64,000 bases of DNA from CAIQPS01 sp963721365 (GTDB taxonomy: Bacteria; Actinomycetota; Thermoleophilia; RBG-16-64-13). The position numbers and the translations under genes were made by a program. The notes beneath the pieces are model-generated. The model saw only the letters and a list, made by a program, of their open reading frames with translations, did no database searches and had not been told where the DNA came from. Location: NCBI GenBank assembly GCA_963721365.1, contig CAVRJE010000021.1:44635-108634 (forward strand). Reading direction: 5' to 3'. Below are positions 19,656 to 28,047 of the stretch, piece by piece. Numbering within the stretch: the stretch's first letter is position 1; the number at the start of each line of letters is the position of its first letter.

Positions 19656-20524
19656 TCACTTTTGCGCTTCGGCCTGGGCCGCCTGCGCCTCCCGGAACGC
19701 CTCGATGAAGCGCATGGCGTAGTTGTCCCTGCCCGAGGACCAGGTCGGCCGAAAGGATGGCCATGCCGCACCAGGGCCACATCGACGGTGGGGCAGGTGA
19801 GCCCGGCCTCGATGGCGATGGCCAGGTACGCGCCGGTCAGCACCGGCCGGTTCGGCAGACCGTGGGAGATGTTGCTGCAGCCCTGGGTCTGGTTGACTTC
19901 CAGCTCGTCGCGCACCCGCCGGGTGGCCTCCAGGGTGGCCAAGCCCGGCCTTGACGTTGGCGCCCAGCGAGAGCGTCAGGCAGTCGATGATGACGTCTTC
20001 GCGCGGGATCCCGAGGGCTTCGGCCCGCTCCACGATCCGATGGGCGATCTCCACCCGGGCCGACGCGTCGGCGGGGATGCCCTTCTCGTCGAGAGTGAGA
20101 CCGATGACCGGCAGGCCGTACTGCTTCACCAGCGGCAGGATCTCCTGAAGGGATGCCTCTTCGCCGGTGACCGAGTTGACGATCGGCCGACCCGGACAGA
20201 CGGCGAGCGCCGCCGCGAGGGCTTTGATCTTGCGGCTGTCGATGCACAGAGGCACGTCGACGACACCTCGGCCACGGCCTCGACCGCCCGGGGCAGCATG
20301 TCGATCTCGTCCACGCCGGTGGCGCCCACGTTGACGTCGAGGATGTCGGCGCCGGCCGCCACCTGCGCCAGCGCTTCTTCGCGGACGACGCTCAGGTCAC
20401 CGGCGCGCAGGGCTTCGGCCAGCCGCTTCTTGCCTGTGGGATTGATGCGCTCGCCGATGAGCACCGTGGGACGTCCGCCGCCGATGATCACTTCCCGGGT
20501 CGCGCTCAGTACTCGAGTCTCCAC
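19656..20524 (-). CDS. methyltetrahydrofolate:corrinoid methyltransferase, pterin-binding (MeTr/AcsE type; frameshifted)
   Basis: About 289 residues. GTG 20524, with GGGAAG 9 bases upstream, begins METRVLSATREVI. A dihydropteroate-synthase-like TIM barrel follows: TVLIGERINPTGKKRL, AAGADILDVNVGATGVDE, PLCIDSRKIKALAAAL, GRPIVNSVTGEE, GLTLDEKGIPADA, DVIIDCLTLSLGANVKAG, and ends RDNYAMRFIEAFREAQAAQ. Breaks lie near 20265, 19940 and about 19745. Proteins of this size carry only the pterin domain, as in AcsE or the MT-II of demethylases, and swap a methyl group between a corrinoid protein and tetrahydrofolate. It follows DUF1638, a UroD-type methyltransferase and a corrinoid protein, which fits that role. 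Confidence 0.87.
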
Positions 20525-20526
20525 TT

Positions 20527-21304
20527 CTATGCTTCCCTTTCTCCGAACAGGTGGTTGAAGCTGATCTTCTCCTCGGGCGGGACGACGACGATCTCGCTGT
20601 CCCTCTCCCCTCTGAACAGCCGCTCGAGCAGCTGTACCGAGCCCCGGACCACCCCGTGCTCCAACTTCGAGCCGGTCGGCCACCTCCCGGCTCTGGTCGA
20701 GGCATTCCTCGACCTCGTACGCCTGCGTATCGATGAGGTTGACCTGCTCGTAGCCGGCGTACATGGTCGCGCCGCAGCTCGGCGGCCCGCTCGCGGCCGT
20801 AGCGCTCGTCCCACTCGTCGAAAGACCTGCATCATCGAGCTCTCGTGGCTGAACCAACCCCTGGTGAGGTAGTAGTACCGCGGGTTCCGCTGGATCTCCT
20901 CGCGGACGCAGCCTCGTTGAGCAGCAGCGAGATGCAGTCGTCCACGCGCGGGAACGACCAGGCGTGAGATGCTCGGCGCCGACAGGTCCTTGAGCGCGTT
21001 GCCGCAGAAGCCGAGCGCGAGAAGGACCTCCTCGACCGGGCCGACGGTGACTTCCTCGCGGCGCTCGGCGGCCGGGCCCCTGCCCGGGCGCACCGAGGGC
21101 ACGCCGACAGGCCGGCCGGTCGCGGCACCTTCGTCGAGCAGCTCGGATGAGTCCGCCGAGCGCGGCCTGCAGTCTCTCGGGACGGTCGTGCAGACCGCTC
21201 TCCATCCAGACCAGCGGCGGCCTGTCCTCAGGCGGCAGCGCCTCCAGCGCCAGCCGGACTTCGTCCTCGATCATCTCGCAGGCCAGGATGACTCTGCCCG
21301 GCAT
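20527..21304 (-). CDS. DUF1638 protein (heavily frameshifted)
   Basis: About 259 residues in at least six frame pieces. ATG 21304 gives MPGRVILACEMIEDEVRLAL. Further parts read PLVWMESGLHDRPERLQAAL, VLLALGFCGNALKDLSA, PRVDDCISLLLNE, NPRYYYLTRGWFSHESSMMQVFD, YAGYEQVNLIDTQAYE and SEIVVVPPEEKISFNHLFGEREA. This pattern is the DUF1638 family, found beside corrinoid methyltransferases in anaerobes; its biochemical role is not established as far as I know. The conserved Cys and Asp residues (CGNA, DDC) suggest metal or cofactor binding. It lies 2 bases before the methyl-THF methyltransferase and 12 after the UroD-type gene, so it is probably part of the same system. Confidence 0.78.
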
Positions 21305-21316
21305 ACCACTACTCCT

Positions 21317-22661
21317 CTAGTAGATCCCGTACTCCTTGGCGGTCTTGATCATGGTCAACAGGTTCTCGTCCTTGCCTTCGTCGGCCACCGCGCCGACGTC
21401 GAGGATGAAGCCGCCATCCTTGCCCGCGACGTCGATGAGCTTGCGGGTGTGCTCGGCCACCTCCTCGGCGGTGCCGGCGTGCAGCAGCGAGAGGGGCACG
21501 TTGCCCTGGATGCAGGCCACGGTGCCGACGGTCTCCTTGGCCCGGGCCATGTCGGTCTGGTCGAACAGCCAGATACAGGACGCCTTCGGGCAGGTCCATG
21601 ATGGCTTCGAGCCGGGCGTTGTAGCGGCCCTCGGCGAACAGGAACGGGATCATGCCCTTCGTCGATCAGGCCGACGATGAGCTTCTGCGCAGCGTCGGCC
21701 AGTAGAAGGTGTGGAACTGCTCGTCGCTCATGAAGCCGTCGGCGCCCTTGTGCAGCGGGATGAAGCAGATCGGACGTCCGGCGGCATCTGGGCGTCTTGA
21801 GCGGCCAGTCGACCGCCACCTGGACCAGGCGGTCGCACGCGGCCAGCACCTTGTCCGGGCGCCGGAACATGTCGACGATGACACCCTTGGTGCCGCGCAG
21901 GGTGTCGCCCAGGATGTCGAACGGCGCCTTGGTGGCCGCAGCCGGCGAACGGCGGGAAGCCGAGAGCCATGACTTCACCCATCGCCGGGAAGACGACCTT
22001 GGCCCACTCGTTGACCGCCTCGCGCCGCCGCGGTCAACTTCTCCAGGCCGGCCACCATCTCGTCGCTGCCCCAGCCCCAGACCTGCCCGAACACGAAGGG
22101 CAGCTCGATGAAGTCGAAGAACGAGGAGAGCCCGCCGAAGCCGGCGAAGGCGCCGACCGTGCGCGGCAGGTAGGTGCGGAGCAGATAGTCGGTGGGGTCG
22201 GAGATGAGCTGGTCGTAGTCCTCGGCGAGCATCCACTCCTTCTCGTTGTACTGGTAGCTGGCCGCCTCGGACACCCCGTGGCCCGGCCAGGAGTACAGCT
22301 TGTAGTCGAGCGCCTCGAACATGGCGGCCGGCACGGTGTTGTGAAGCGGGTCGCACCGAGGCGTCGGGCTGGAACTTGAGGTTGAAGTCCTTCCAGGCCT
22401 TCGCCGCCCGCGGCGGCGTCGCTCATGGCCTCGTAGGCGGTGAGCCCGGCGCTCTTGGCCGGCCAGAAGCCCATGTTGAGGCGCACCGGCACCCGGTCGG
22501 GCTTCTCGCAGGTCGATGGCCGCCAGGATGCGGTCGACGCGGGCCTTGTACTCGGCCTCGGCCTCGGGGCTCGCCAAGGGGACGTCGGGGTTGCGCCACT
22601 TGTCGATGCGCCAGGCGCGCCTCTCGGCCGGGGTCATGTCCGCCCAGGCTTTCTCGGCCAT
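21317..22661 (-). CDS. uroporphyrinogen decarboxylase-family corrinoid methyltransferase (heavily frameshifted)
   Basis: About 448 residues; at least seven single-base breaks. ATG 22661 gives MAEKAWADMTPAERRAWRIDKW, then the UroD-family core: PVRLNMGFWPAKSAGLTAYEAM, FDFIELPFVFGQVWGWGSDEM, DILGDTLRGTKGVIVDMFRR, ICFIPLHKGADGFMSDEQF, GMIPFLFAEGRYNARLEAI and end EYGIY. Members of this superfamily act as MT-I or MT-II in methanol, methylamine, methylthiol and aromatic O-demethylation. The C-terminal FILDVGAVADEG lacks the cysteine that completes the zinc site of MtaA/MtbA-type enzymes, so it is more likely a substrate-side demethylase than a coenzyme-M-type enzyme (inference). The corrinoid protein gene immediately upstream is its likely partner. 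Confidence 0.8.
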
Positions 22662-22662
22662 G

Positions 22663-23274
22663 TCAGGCCACCCCCACCGTTTCTTTGGCGAAGGCCACAG
22701 CCGCCATGGCGTCGTCGCCGTAGGCGTCGGCCCCGGTGTACTTGCGCACGGTGTCGTCCATCTGGCCGCCGCCGATGATGACCTTGAGGTCTTTGCGCAG
22801 CCCGGCGGCTTCCACCTGCTCGATGGTGGACTTCATGGAGTCAAAAGCCACAGAGAGGAATCCGGAGAGGGCCAGGACCTGGGGCTTGTGGTCTTTGACG
22901 GCTTTCACGAAGGCTTCTTCGGGCTGGTCGATGCCTATGTCGTAGACCTCGAAGCCGTTCACTTCCAGCATGAAGCCCACGATGTCTTTGCCGATGTCGT
23001 GGATGTCGCCCCGGACCGTACCTAGGACCACGATGCCCAGCTTCTTGGTCTGGTCGGTCTTGGCGGCCAGGAGGGGTTTTAGGATCTCGCCGATCTTACG
23101 GAGCATCTCGCCGCTCATGATGAGCTCGGGCAGGAAGTAGGTGCCTTCCTGGTAGCGCTCCCCTACCACCTGCATGGCTTCTGAGGAGAGATCCAGGATC
23201 TTGTTGGGGTCTTCGCCTTTGGCCAGCAGGTCGTCGACGATCTGAAGGGCTTCCTTCTCCTTCATGTTCGCCAT
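22663..23274 (-). CDS. corrinoid (B12-binding) methyltransfer protein
   Basis: 203 residues with an intact frame. It has an N-terminal helical cap (residues 1-85) and a cobalamin-binding Rossmann domain, with the base-off/His-on motif GDIHDIGK near residue 105 and the partner segments LSGFLSVAFDSMKSTIE and VIIGGGQMDDTVRKYTGADAYGDDA. This is the MtaC/MtbC/MttC type that carries a methyl group on cobalt. One base separates it from the UroD-family methyltransferase stop/start region, so the two are a natural pair. It is one of the few unbroken genes in this stretch. Confidence 0.93.
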   Translation of the reverse strand: MANMKEKEALQIVDDLLAKGEDPNKILDLSSEAMQVVGERYQEGTYFLPELIMSGEMLRKIGEILKPLLAAKTDQTKKLGIVVLGTVRGDIHDIGKDIVGFMLEVNGFEVYDIGIDQPEEAFVKAVKDHKPQVLALSGFLSVAFDSMKSTIEQVEAAGLRKDLKVIIGGGQMDDTVRKYTGADAYGDDAMAAVAFAKETVGVA

Positions 23275-23339
23275 GGCTTCTACTAGTTCGTGGCATTGGG
23301 GCTCCTTTCCTCGGGTGTCGCCGCACCCATCCGATCAGC

Positions 23340-24771
23340 CTATGTCTTTGCTATGTGCACCGACTCGCCGTGCACGTCGTGCGCCGCCTCCATGACCGCC
23401 TCGGCGATCGTGGGATGAGCGTGGATGGTCTCGCCCAGTTGCTCGACGGTGAGCCCGTTCTGCACCGCCACCGCGACCTCGTGGATCACGTCGGTGACGT
23501 GGGCGCCCATCATGCTGGCGCCCAGCACAAGGTCGGTCTCCTTGTCGGCGATGAGTCTGCACGTAGCCGGTCTCCTCGCCCATGGCCATGGCCTTGCCGA
23601 GCGCCGCGAACCGGTAGGTCCCGGTGACCGGCTGATAGCCGCTCTCCACGGCCTGCTCCTCGTTCAGGCCCACGCTCGCCACTTCGGGCGTGGAGTAGGT
23701 GCAGGAGGGCGTCGACCGCAGGTCGCGCGCCCGCCGCTCGCCCAGGCAGTTGTCCACGGCCACGAAGGCTTCGTACGAGGCGACGTGGGCGAGCATCTGC
23801 CCGCCGTTGACGTCACCGATGGCGTAGACGCCGGGCGCCGTGGTCTCCAGGTAGTCGTTCACGATCACGTAGCCGCGCGGCGTCGACCTCCGACCCCGAC
23901 CGTCTCCAGGCCGATGCCGGCGCTGTTGGGCTTGCGGCCCACCGAGACACAGGATCTTCTCGGCGGTGATCTCGGACCCGTCCGACAGCTTGGCCATCAC
24001 GTGGTCGTCCGCGTACTCGGTGATGCTCTCCACCTTGGTCTTCAGCAGCACCTGGATGCCGCGCTTGCGGTAGATGCTCTGGAACTGCTTGGCCAGCCGC
24101 TTGTCTTCCAGCGGCAGCATCTGCGGCAGCATCTCGACCATGGTGATCTGGTGCCCAGCTCGTGGAAGAAGGAGGCGAACTCGCAGCCGATGACCCCGGC
24201 GCCCACGATGAGCAGCGACTCGGGGATCGTCTGCAACGCTAAGGCTTCAGTAGAGGTCAAGATAGCCGGGTGGACGAAGTCGAACATCGGCAGACGGGCC
24301 GGCTCCGAGCCCGTGGCGATGATGATCTTGTCGGCCTCCACCGTCACGGCGTCACCGCCCGACGCGCCGGCGCTCTCCACCACGACCTTGCCCGGCCCGG
24401 CCAGCCGCCCGTGCCCCGGAGCACCTCCACGCCGGCCTTCTTGAGCAGCACCTCGACGTTCTCGCGCAGCTGGGTGACGATGCCGTCCTTGCGCTCCATC
24501 ATGCGGGCGAAGTCGGGCTTGACCTCGCCGGCGACCTCGAAGCCGTACTCCTCGCCCGGCCCGCGCCCGGCGAAAGCGCCTCGGCGCTGGCGAGCAGCGC
24601 CTTGGTCGGGATGCAGCCCCGGTTGAGGCAGGTGCCGCCGATGAAGGTCGTTCTCGACCAGGGTGACCGCCGCGCCGTGGCGCGCGGCCCGCAGCGCGGC
24701 GACGTACCCGCCCGGGCCGCCGCCTATGACGGCGATCCTGATGAGTCGCCTCTTCGCTTCGTAGTGCCCAT
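23340..24771 (-). CDS. lpdA: dihydrolipoyl dehydrogenase (frameshifted)
   Basis: About 477 residues in five or more frame pieces. After a broken start (ATG 24771 or 24779) it reads IRIAVIGGGPGGYVAALRAA (FAD). Later parts have an NAD Rossmann motif SLLIVGAGVIGCEFASFFHELGT, FAD-binding APGVYAIGDVNGGQMLAHVAS, and the C-terminal dimer interface with the active-site His-Glu: ETIHAHPTIAEAVMEAAHD. The CxxxxC redox pair lies in the region covered by a break. The order fhs-fchA-folD-metV-metF-lpdA matches the Wood-Ljungdahl clusters of clostridial acetogens. Its job there is not settled; it may serve a lipoyl protein (one is encoded at 46.2 kb) or pass electrons to MetFV. Confidence 0.83.
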
Positions 24772-24789
24772 CGGCTCATATCCGGCTCG

Positions 24790-25691
24790 CTATCCGGTCA
24801 CGCCGGCAAGCTCGAGGATCTCGGGAATGATCTCCTCTTTGCCGATGGCCATGACGTGCACGCCGTCGCAGACCTTGTTGTCGCGCAGGAAGCGGATGTG
24901 CCGGGCCGCGATCTCGATGCCCTTGTGGAGCTGCTCTTCCTTCGGCACGCTCCCCAGTCTCCTCGAGCAGGGCGTCGGGGACGAAGATGCCCGGGACGGC
25001 CCGGTTCATGTACTTGGCCATGCCCAGGCCGGTGAGCACCACGAGGCCGGCCATGATCTTCACGTTGGTGCCGGCGGTGATCTCCCGCGCCTGCTCCATG
25101 AAGCGCTGGAAGTTGTCCATGTCGTAGACGGCCTGGGTCTGGAAGAAGTCGGCGCCGGCCTCGACCTTGCGGGCGAACTTGTACATCTGCGGCTCGAGCG
25201 GGTCGGACTCGGGCGTGACGACGGCGCCCACGAAGAAGTCGGTCGCGCCGTCGAGCTGCGTTGCCCTCCCAGTCGGTGCCGGCGTTCATCTTCTTGCAGC
25301 ACTGGATGAGATGGACCGAGTCGAAATCGAACACGCCCTTGGCCTGCTTGTGGTCGCCCACCACCGGGTGGTCGCCGGTGAGGCAGAGGACGTTGGTGAT
25401 GCCCATGAACGCCGCCGACAGCAGGTCGGACTGCAGGCCCAGACGGTTGCGGTCGCGGCAGGTGGTCTGGAAGATGGGGTCGCCGCCGCGGCGGACGATC
25501 TCGCCGGAGACCGCGAGAGAGCCCAGGCGCATGACCGCGCTCTGGTTGTCGGTGACGTTCAGGCCGTCGACCTTGTCCTTGAGCAGGTCGATGTCGTGCA
25601 GCATGCGCTCGACATTGGTGCCCTTCGGCGGGCCGATCTCGCCGGAGACGACGAAGTTGCCGCTATTGCAGGCGTCGCGGTAGGTGCCCAT
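24790..25691 (-). CDS. metF: 5,10-methylenetetrahydrofolate reductase, MetF subunit (frameshifted)
   Basis: About 300 residues, with breaks near 25258, 24958 and 24885. ATG 25691 overlaps the metV stop (TAATG). The protein reads NSGNFVVSGEIGPPKGTNVERM, DGLNVTDNQSAVMR, GLQSDLLSAAFMGITNVLCLTGDHP, DFFQTQAVYDMDNFQRFM, IMAGLVVLTGLGMAKYMNR and ends IIPEILELAGVTG; all are MetF-family landmarks. It catalyses methylene-THF/methyl-THF conversion on FAD. Paired with MetV, it is the acetogen-type complex that takes electrons through an iron-sulfur/zinc partner. Either direction is possible. Confidence 0.88.
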
Positions 25692-26371
25692 TACACCTCG
25701 CTCCCCATCTTCGCTTTGTCGGACCCGCGTTCGACGACCTCGCCGGGGTGCCGGATGACGTTCCAGTCCTTGGGCTCGTGCAGCATCTTGAGCTTGTCCT
25801 CGCGCCCTTCCTTCTTCAGCTGGTTGATGGATGAGCGTCCAGGCGCAGTCCATCTCCGGGTCCACTTCGCACTTGCCGTGGCTGGTGCCGCCGCACGGGA
25901 CCGTTGACCAGGCCCTTCGCGCAGCGGGTGATGGGGCAGATGGCCCCGTAGTCGTCGATGACGCAGGCTCCGCAGTGGGAGCACTTCTCCATGAAGTCCA
26001 TGGAGCGCTGGATGTTGCCCAGGAACAGCGGGTCGCACCCGGGGACCACGTGCTTGTCGGTGGCCGCGCGGCAGGCCTGCGTCCCGGCGCCGCAGGACAA
26101 CACCAGGAAGGCGTCGGCCGTGTCGACCGTTTCCTTGTTCTGCCGCAGGATGCGCTTGACGTCCAGCTCGTGGCAGCCGGTGTGGACGATCTCGGTGAAG
26201 ACCACCTTCTTGCCGTGTTCTTCCAGCCTGGCCTTCATCTCGGCCACTTCGGGCGCGACCGCCGGTCCGGGTGGCCGTGGCGCATTCCCCGCAACCGAGG
26301 ATGACGATCTTGGTGTCGCCCTCGAGGTCCTCGAGGACCTCTTCAAAGGGCTTCTTCTTAGAGATGATCAA
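25691..26371 (-). CDS. metV: MetV, MTHFR C-terminal-domain zinc/iron-sulfur partner of MetF (frameshifted)
   Basis: About 226 residues, breaks near 26270, 25900 and 25830. It reads MIISKKKPFEEVLEDLEGDTKIVILGCGECATATRTGG and later HTGCHELDVKRILRQNKETV and LVLSCGAGTQACR. The C-terminal cysteine cluster follows: CSHCGACVIDDYGAICPITRC, then GPCGGTSHGKCEVD. This is the MTHFR-C (MetV) family, which carries cysteines for metal clusters and passes electrons to MetF. The stop overlaps the metF start by one base (TAATG). The gene order with metF is as in acetogens. Confidence 0.86.
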   Translation of the reverse strand: MIISKKKPFEEVLEDLEGDTKIVILGCGECATATRTGGRARSGRDEGQAGRTRQEGGLHRDRPHRLPRAGRQAHPAAEQGNGRHGRRLPGVVLRRRDAGLPRGHRQARGPRVRPAVPGQHPALHGLHGEVLPLRSLRHRRLRGHLPHHPLREGPGQRSRAAAPATASAKWTRRWTAPGRSSINQLKKEGREDKLKMLHEPKDWNVIRHPGEVVERGSDKAKMGSEV

Positions 26372-26402
26372 TTTGCGTTACCTCCATTTCTCCGGGAGGG
26401 GA

Positions 26403-27372
26403 TTACTTCTTCTCGAGTTGCACGCGCGCCGCCCGCAGCGTGTTGCGCGCCAGCATCATGTTCGTGACCGCCCCCACTCCGCCGGGCACCGGCGTGATGG
26501 CGCTGGCCTTCGCGGATACGGCCTCGAAGTCGACGTCGCCGACGGTCTTGCTCTGCGCCTCGGCCAGGTCGGCCCCGCAATTGCGGCACGGGTTCTTCTT
26601 GCTCCGGTTGAGCGTCCCGCAAGCCGGGCACACTATCACCCGGTTGATGCCCACGTCCAGCACGACGGCGCCTTCTTTGACGAGGTCAGCACCTATGAGG
26701 TGGGGCACGCCGGCCGCGACGACCAGGATGTCGGCCACCGTGGTGTGCTTGGCCAGATTGCCCCGGTTCGAGGTGAAGACGTGGGACACCGTCGTCGTGG
26801 CGTTGCGGTTCAGCAGCAGCAGCGCCAGCGGCTTGCCCACGGTGTTGGAGTGGCCGACCACGCATACCTCGGCGCCTTCGAGCGCGTCGGTCACGTCCCG
26901 GCCTTCAGCCCGCAGATAGCGCTCGAGCAGCTCCATGCAGGCGGCGGGAGTCGCCGGCGGGAAGGTGGGCTCGCCCAGGGTGAGCCGCCCCATGTTGAAA
27001 GGATGGAAGCAGTCGACGTCCTTGCCGAAGTCGATGGAGTTGATGACGACCGAGTCGGACACCTGGGCGGGGAACGGCCGCAGGGGCAGGATGCCGGAGA
27101 CCGCCGGGTCGGTCGTTCAGGCTGCGGACGGCGGCGATGACCGCCGCCTCGGTGGTGTCGGCCGGCAACGTCTCGTTGCGATAGCCCAGCCCCATCTCTC
27201 CGCAGAACTTCTCTACCGCTCCGCGGTACATGCCCGCCCCGAAGTCATCGCCCACCATGAGCGTGGCGATGCCCGGATCGGCACCCGCGGCCCGCAGTTC
27301 TTCCAGTTCACGCGAAAGCTCTTCCCGCACCTCGGCGGCGATGGCTTTCCCATCGATGATCTTGGCTGCCAC
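26403..27372 (-). CDS. folD: methylenetetrahydrofolate dehydrogenase FolD with an inserted zinc ribbon (one frameshift)
   Basis: About 323 residues against the usual 280-290; one extra base near 27112 breaks the frame. It begins MAAKIIDGKAIAAEVREELSR and has the FolD landmarks KDVDCFHPFNMGRL, VGHSNTVGKPLALLLL and ITPVPGGVGAVTNMMLARNTL. Between DVGINRV and GDVDFEAV it carries an extra segment, CPACGTLNRSKKNPCRNCGA, a CxxC-CxxC zinc ribbon. The normal Y-x3-K active-site motif reads MYRGAV, giving Val where the catalytic Lys belongs. The usual LVQLPLP segment reads LPLRPFP, losing the conserved Gln. Both residues matter for the cyclohydrolase step, and a separate cyclohydrolase (fchA) lies next door. 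So this is probably a dehydrogenase only. Confidence 0.9.
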
Positions 27373-27411
27373 TCGTGTCTCCCTTTCTTGGACGGGCCGC
27401 GCTGAGCTCGG

Positions 27412-28047
27412 CTAGATCTTGCTGTAGGTGAGCGCGAGGACCATGTCGCGCAGGCGGGCGGTCTCGGAAAGGACCGCTTCGACCCTGGCCCACGCGTCCC
27501 GCTTGAACCCGTCGTCGTCTATCCACGCCAGGTTGATCTTGACGTTGAGAGCCGCCGACTGGGCGGCGGCGTCGGCGAGCACCACCGCGACGCCGGCGTC
27601 GGATACCGCGTTGGGATTGCCCTTCTCGGCGGCCGGCAGCGAGAGCCGCGCAACGGCGGCAGCCGCTTCGGCCACTTTGAGCGGCACTTCGGCCGCCCCT
27701 TTGAGGGCCGCCTGCATCACCCGGCTGCGCTCCTCCTTCTGTCCTTCGGTGTCGCGCGGCATCTTCATTGCCGCCGCTACCTGGGCGTACGCCTCGGCGT
27801 CGGCGGTGATGAATCCGGTCAGCTCGGCCCGAAGCCTCTCGGATAGCTCTTTGATCTCCGCCATGTAGTCCTGGACCGACGCGTACTTCTCTTTGCCCAG
27901 CGTGAGCGCGGTGACCATGGTCACCAGGCCGGCTCCCAGCGCGCCGACTAGAGCGGCGACACTGCCGCCGCCGGGCTCAGGGTCGGCGCCCGCCAGCTTG
28001 TCCAGATAAGCCTGGAGGCTCCACTCAGCGTAGGCCTCCCGGTCCAT
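27412..28047 (-). CDS. fchA: methenyltetrahydrofolate cyclohydrolase, FchA/formiminocyclodeaminase family
   Basis: 211 residues, intact frame, mainly helical. Landmarks of the FTCD-C/FchA family are ADPEPGGGSVAALVGALGAGLVTMVTALTLGK near the N-terminus and NPNAVSDAGVAVVLADAAAQSAALNVKINL near the C-terminus. It interconverts methenyl-THF and formyl-THF. ATG 28047 overlaps the fhs stop (TGATG), so translation is coupled. Its presence between fhs and folD matches acetogen clusters and explains how FolD could lose its own cyclohydrolase residues. Confidence 0.92.
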   Translation of the reverse strand: MDREAYAEWSLQAYLDKLAGADPEPGGGSVAALVGALGAGLVTMVTALTLGKEKYASVQDYMAEIKELSERLRAELTGFITADAEAYAQVAAAMKMPRDTEGQKEERSRVMQAALKGAAEVPLKVAEAAAAVARLSLPAAEKGNPNAVSDAGVAVVLADAAAQSAALNVKINLAWIDDDGFKRDAWARVEAVLSETARLRDMVLALTYSKI

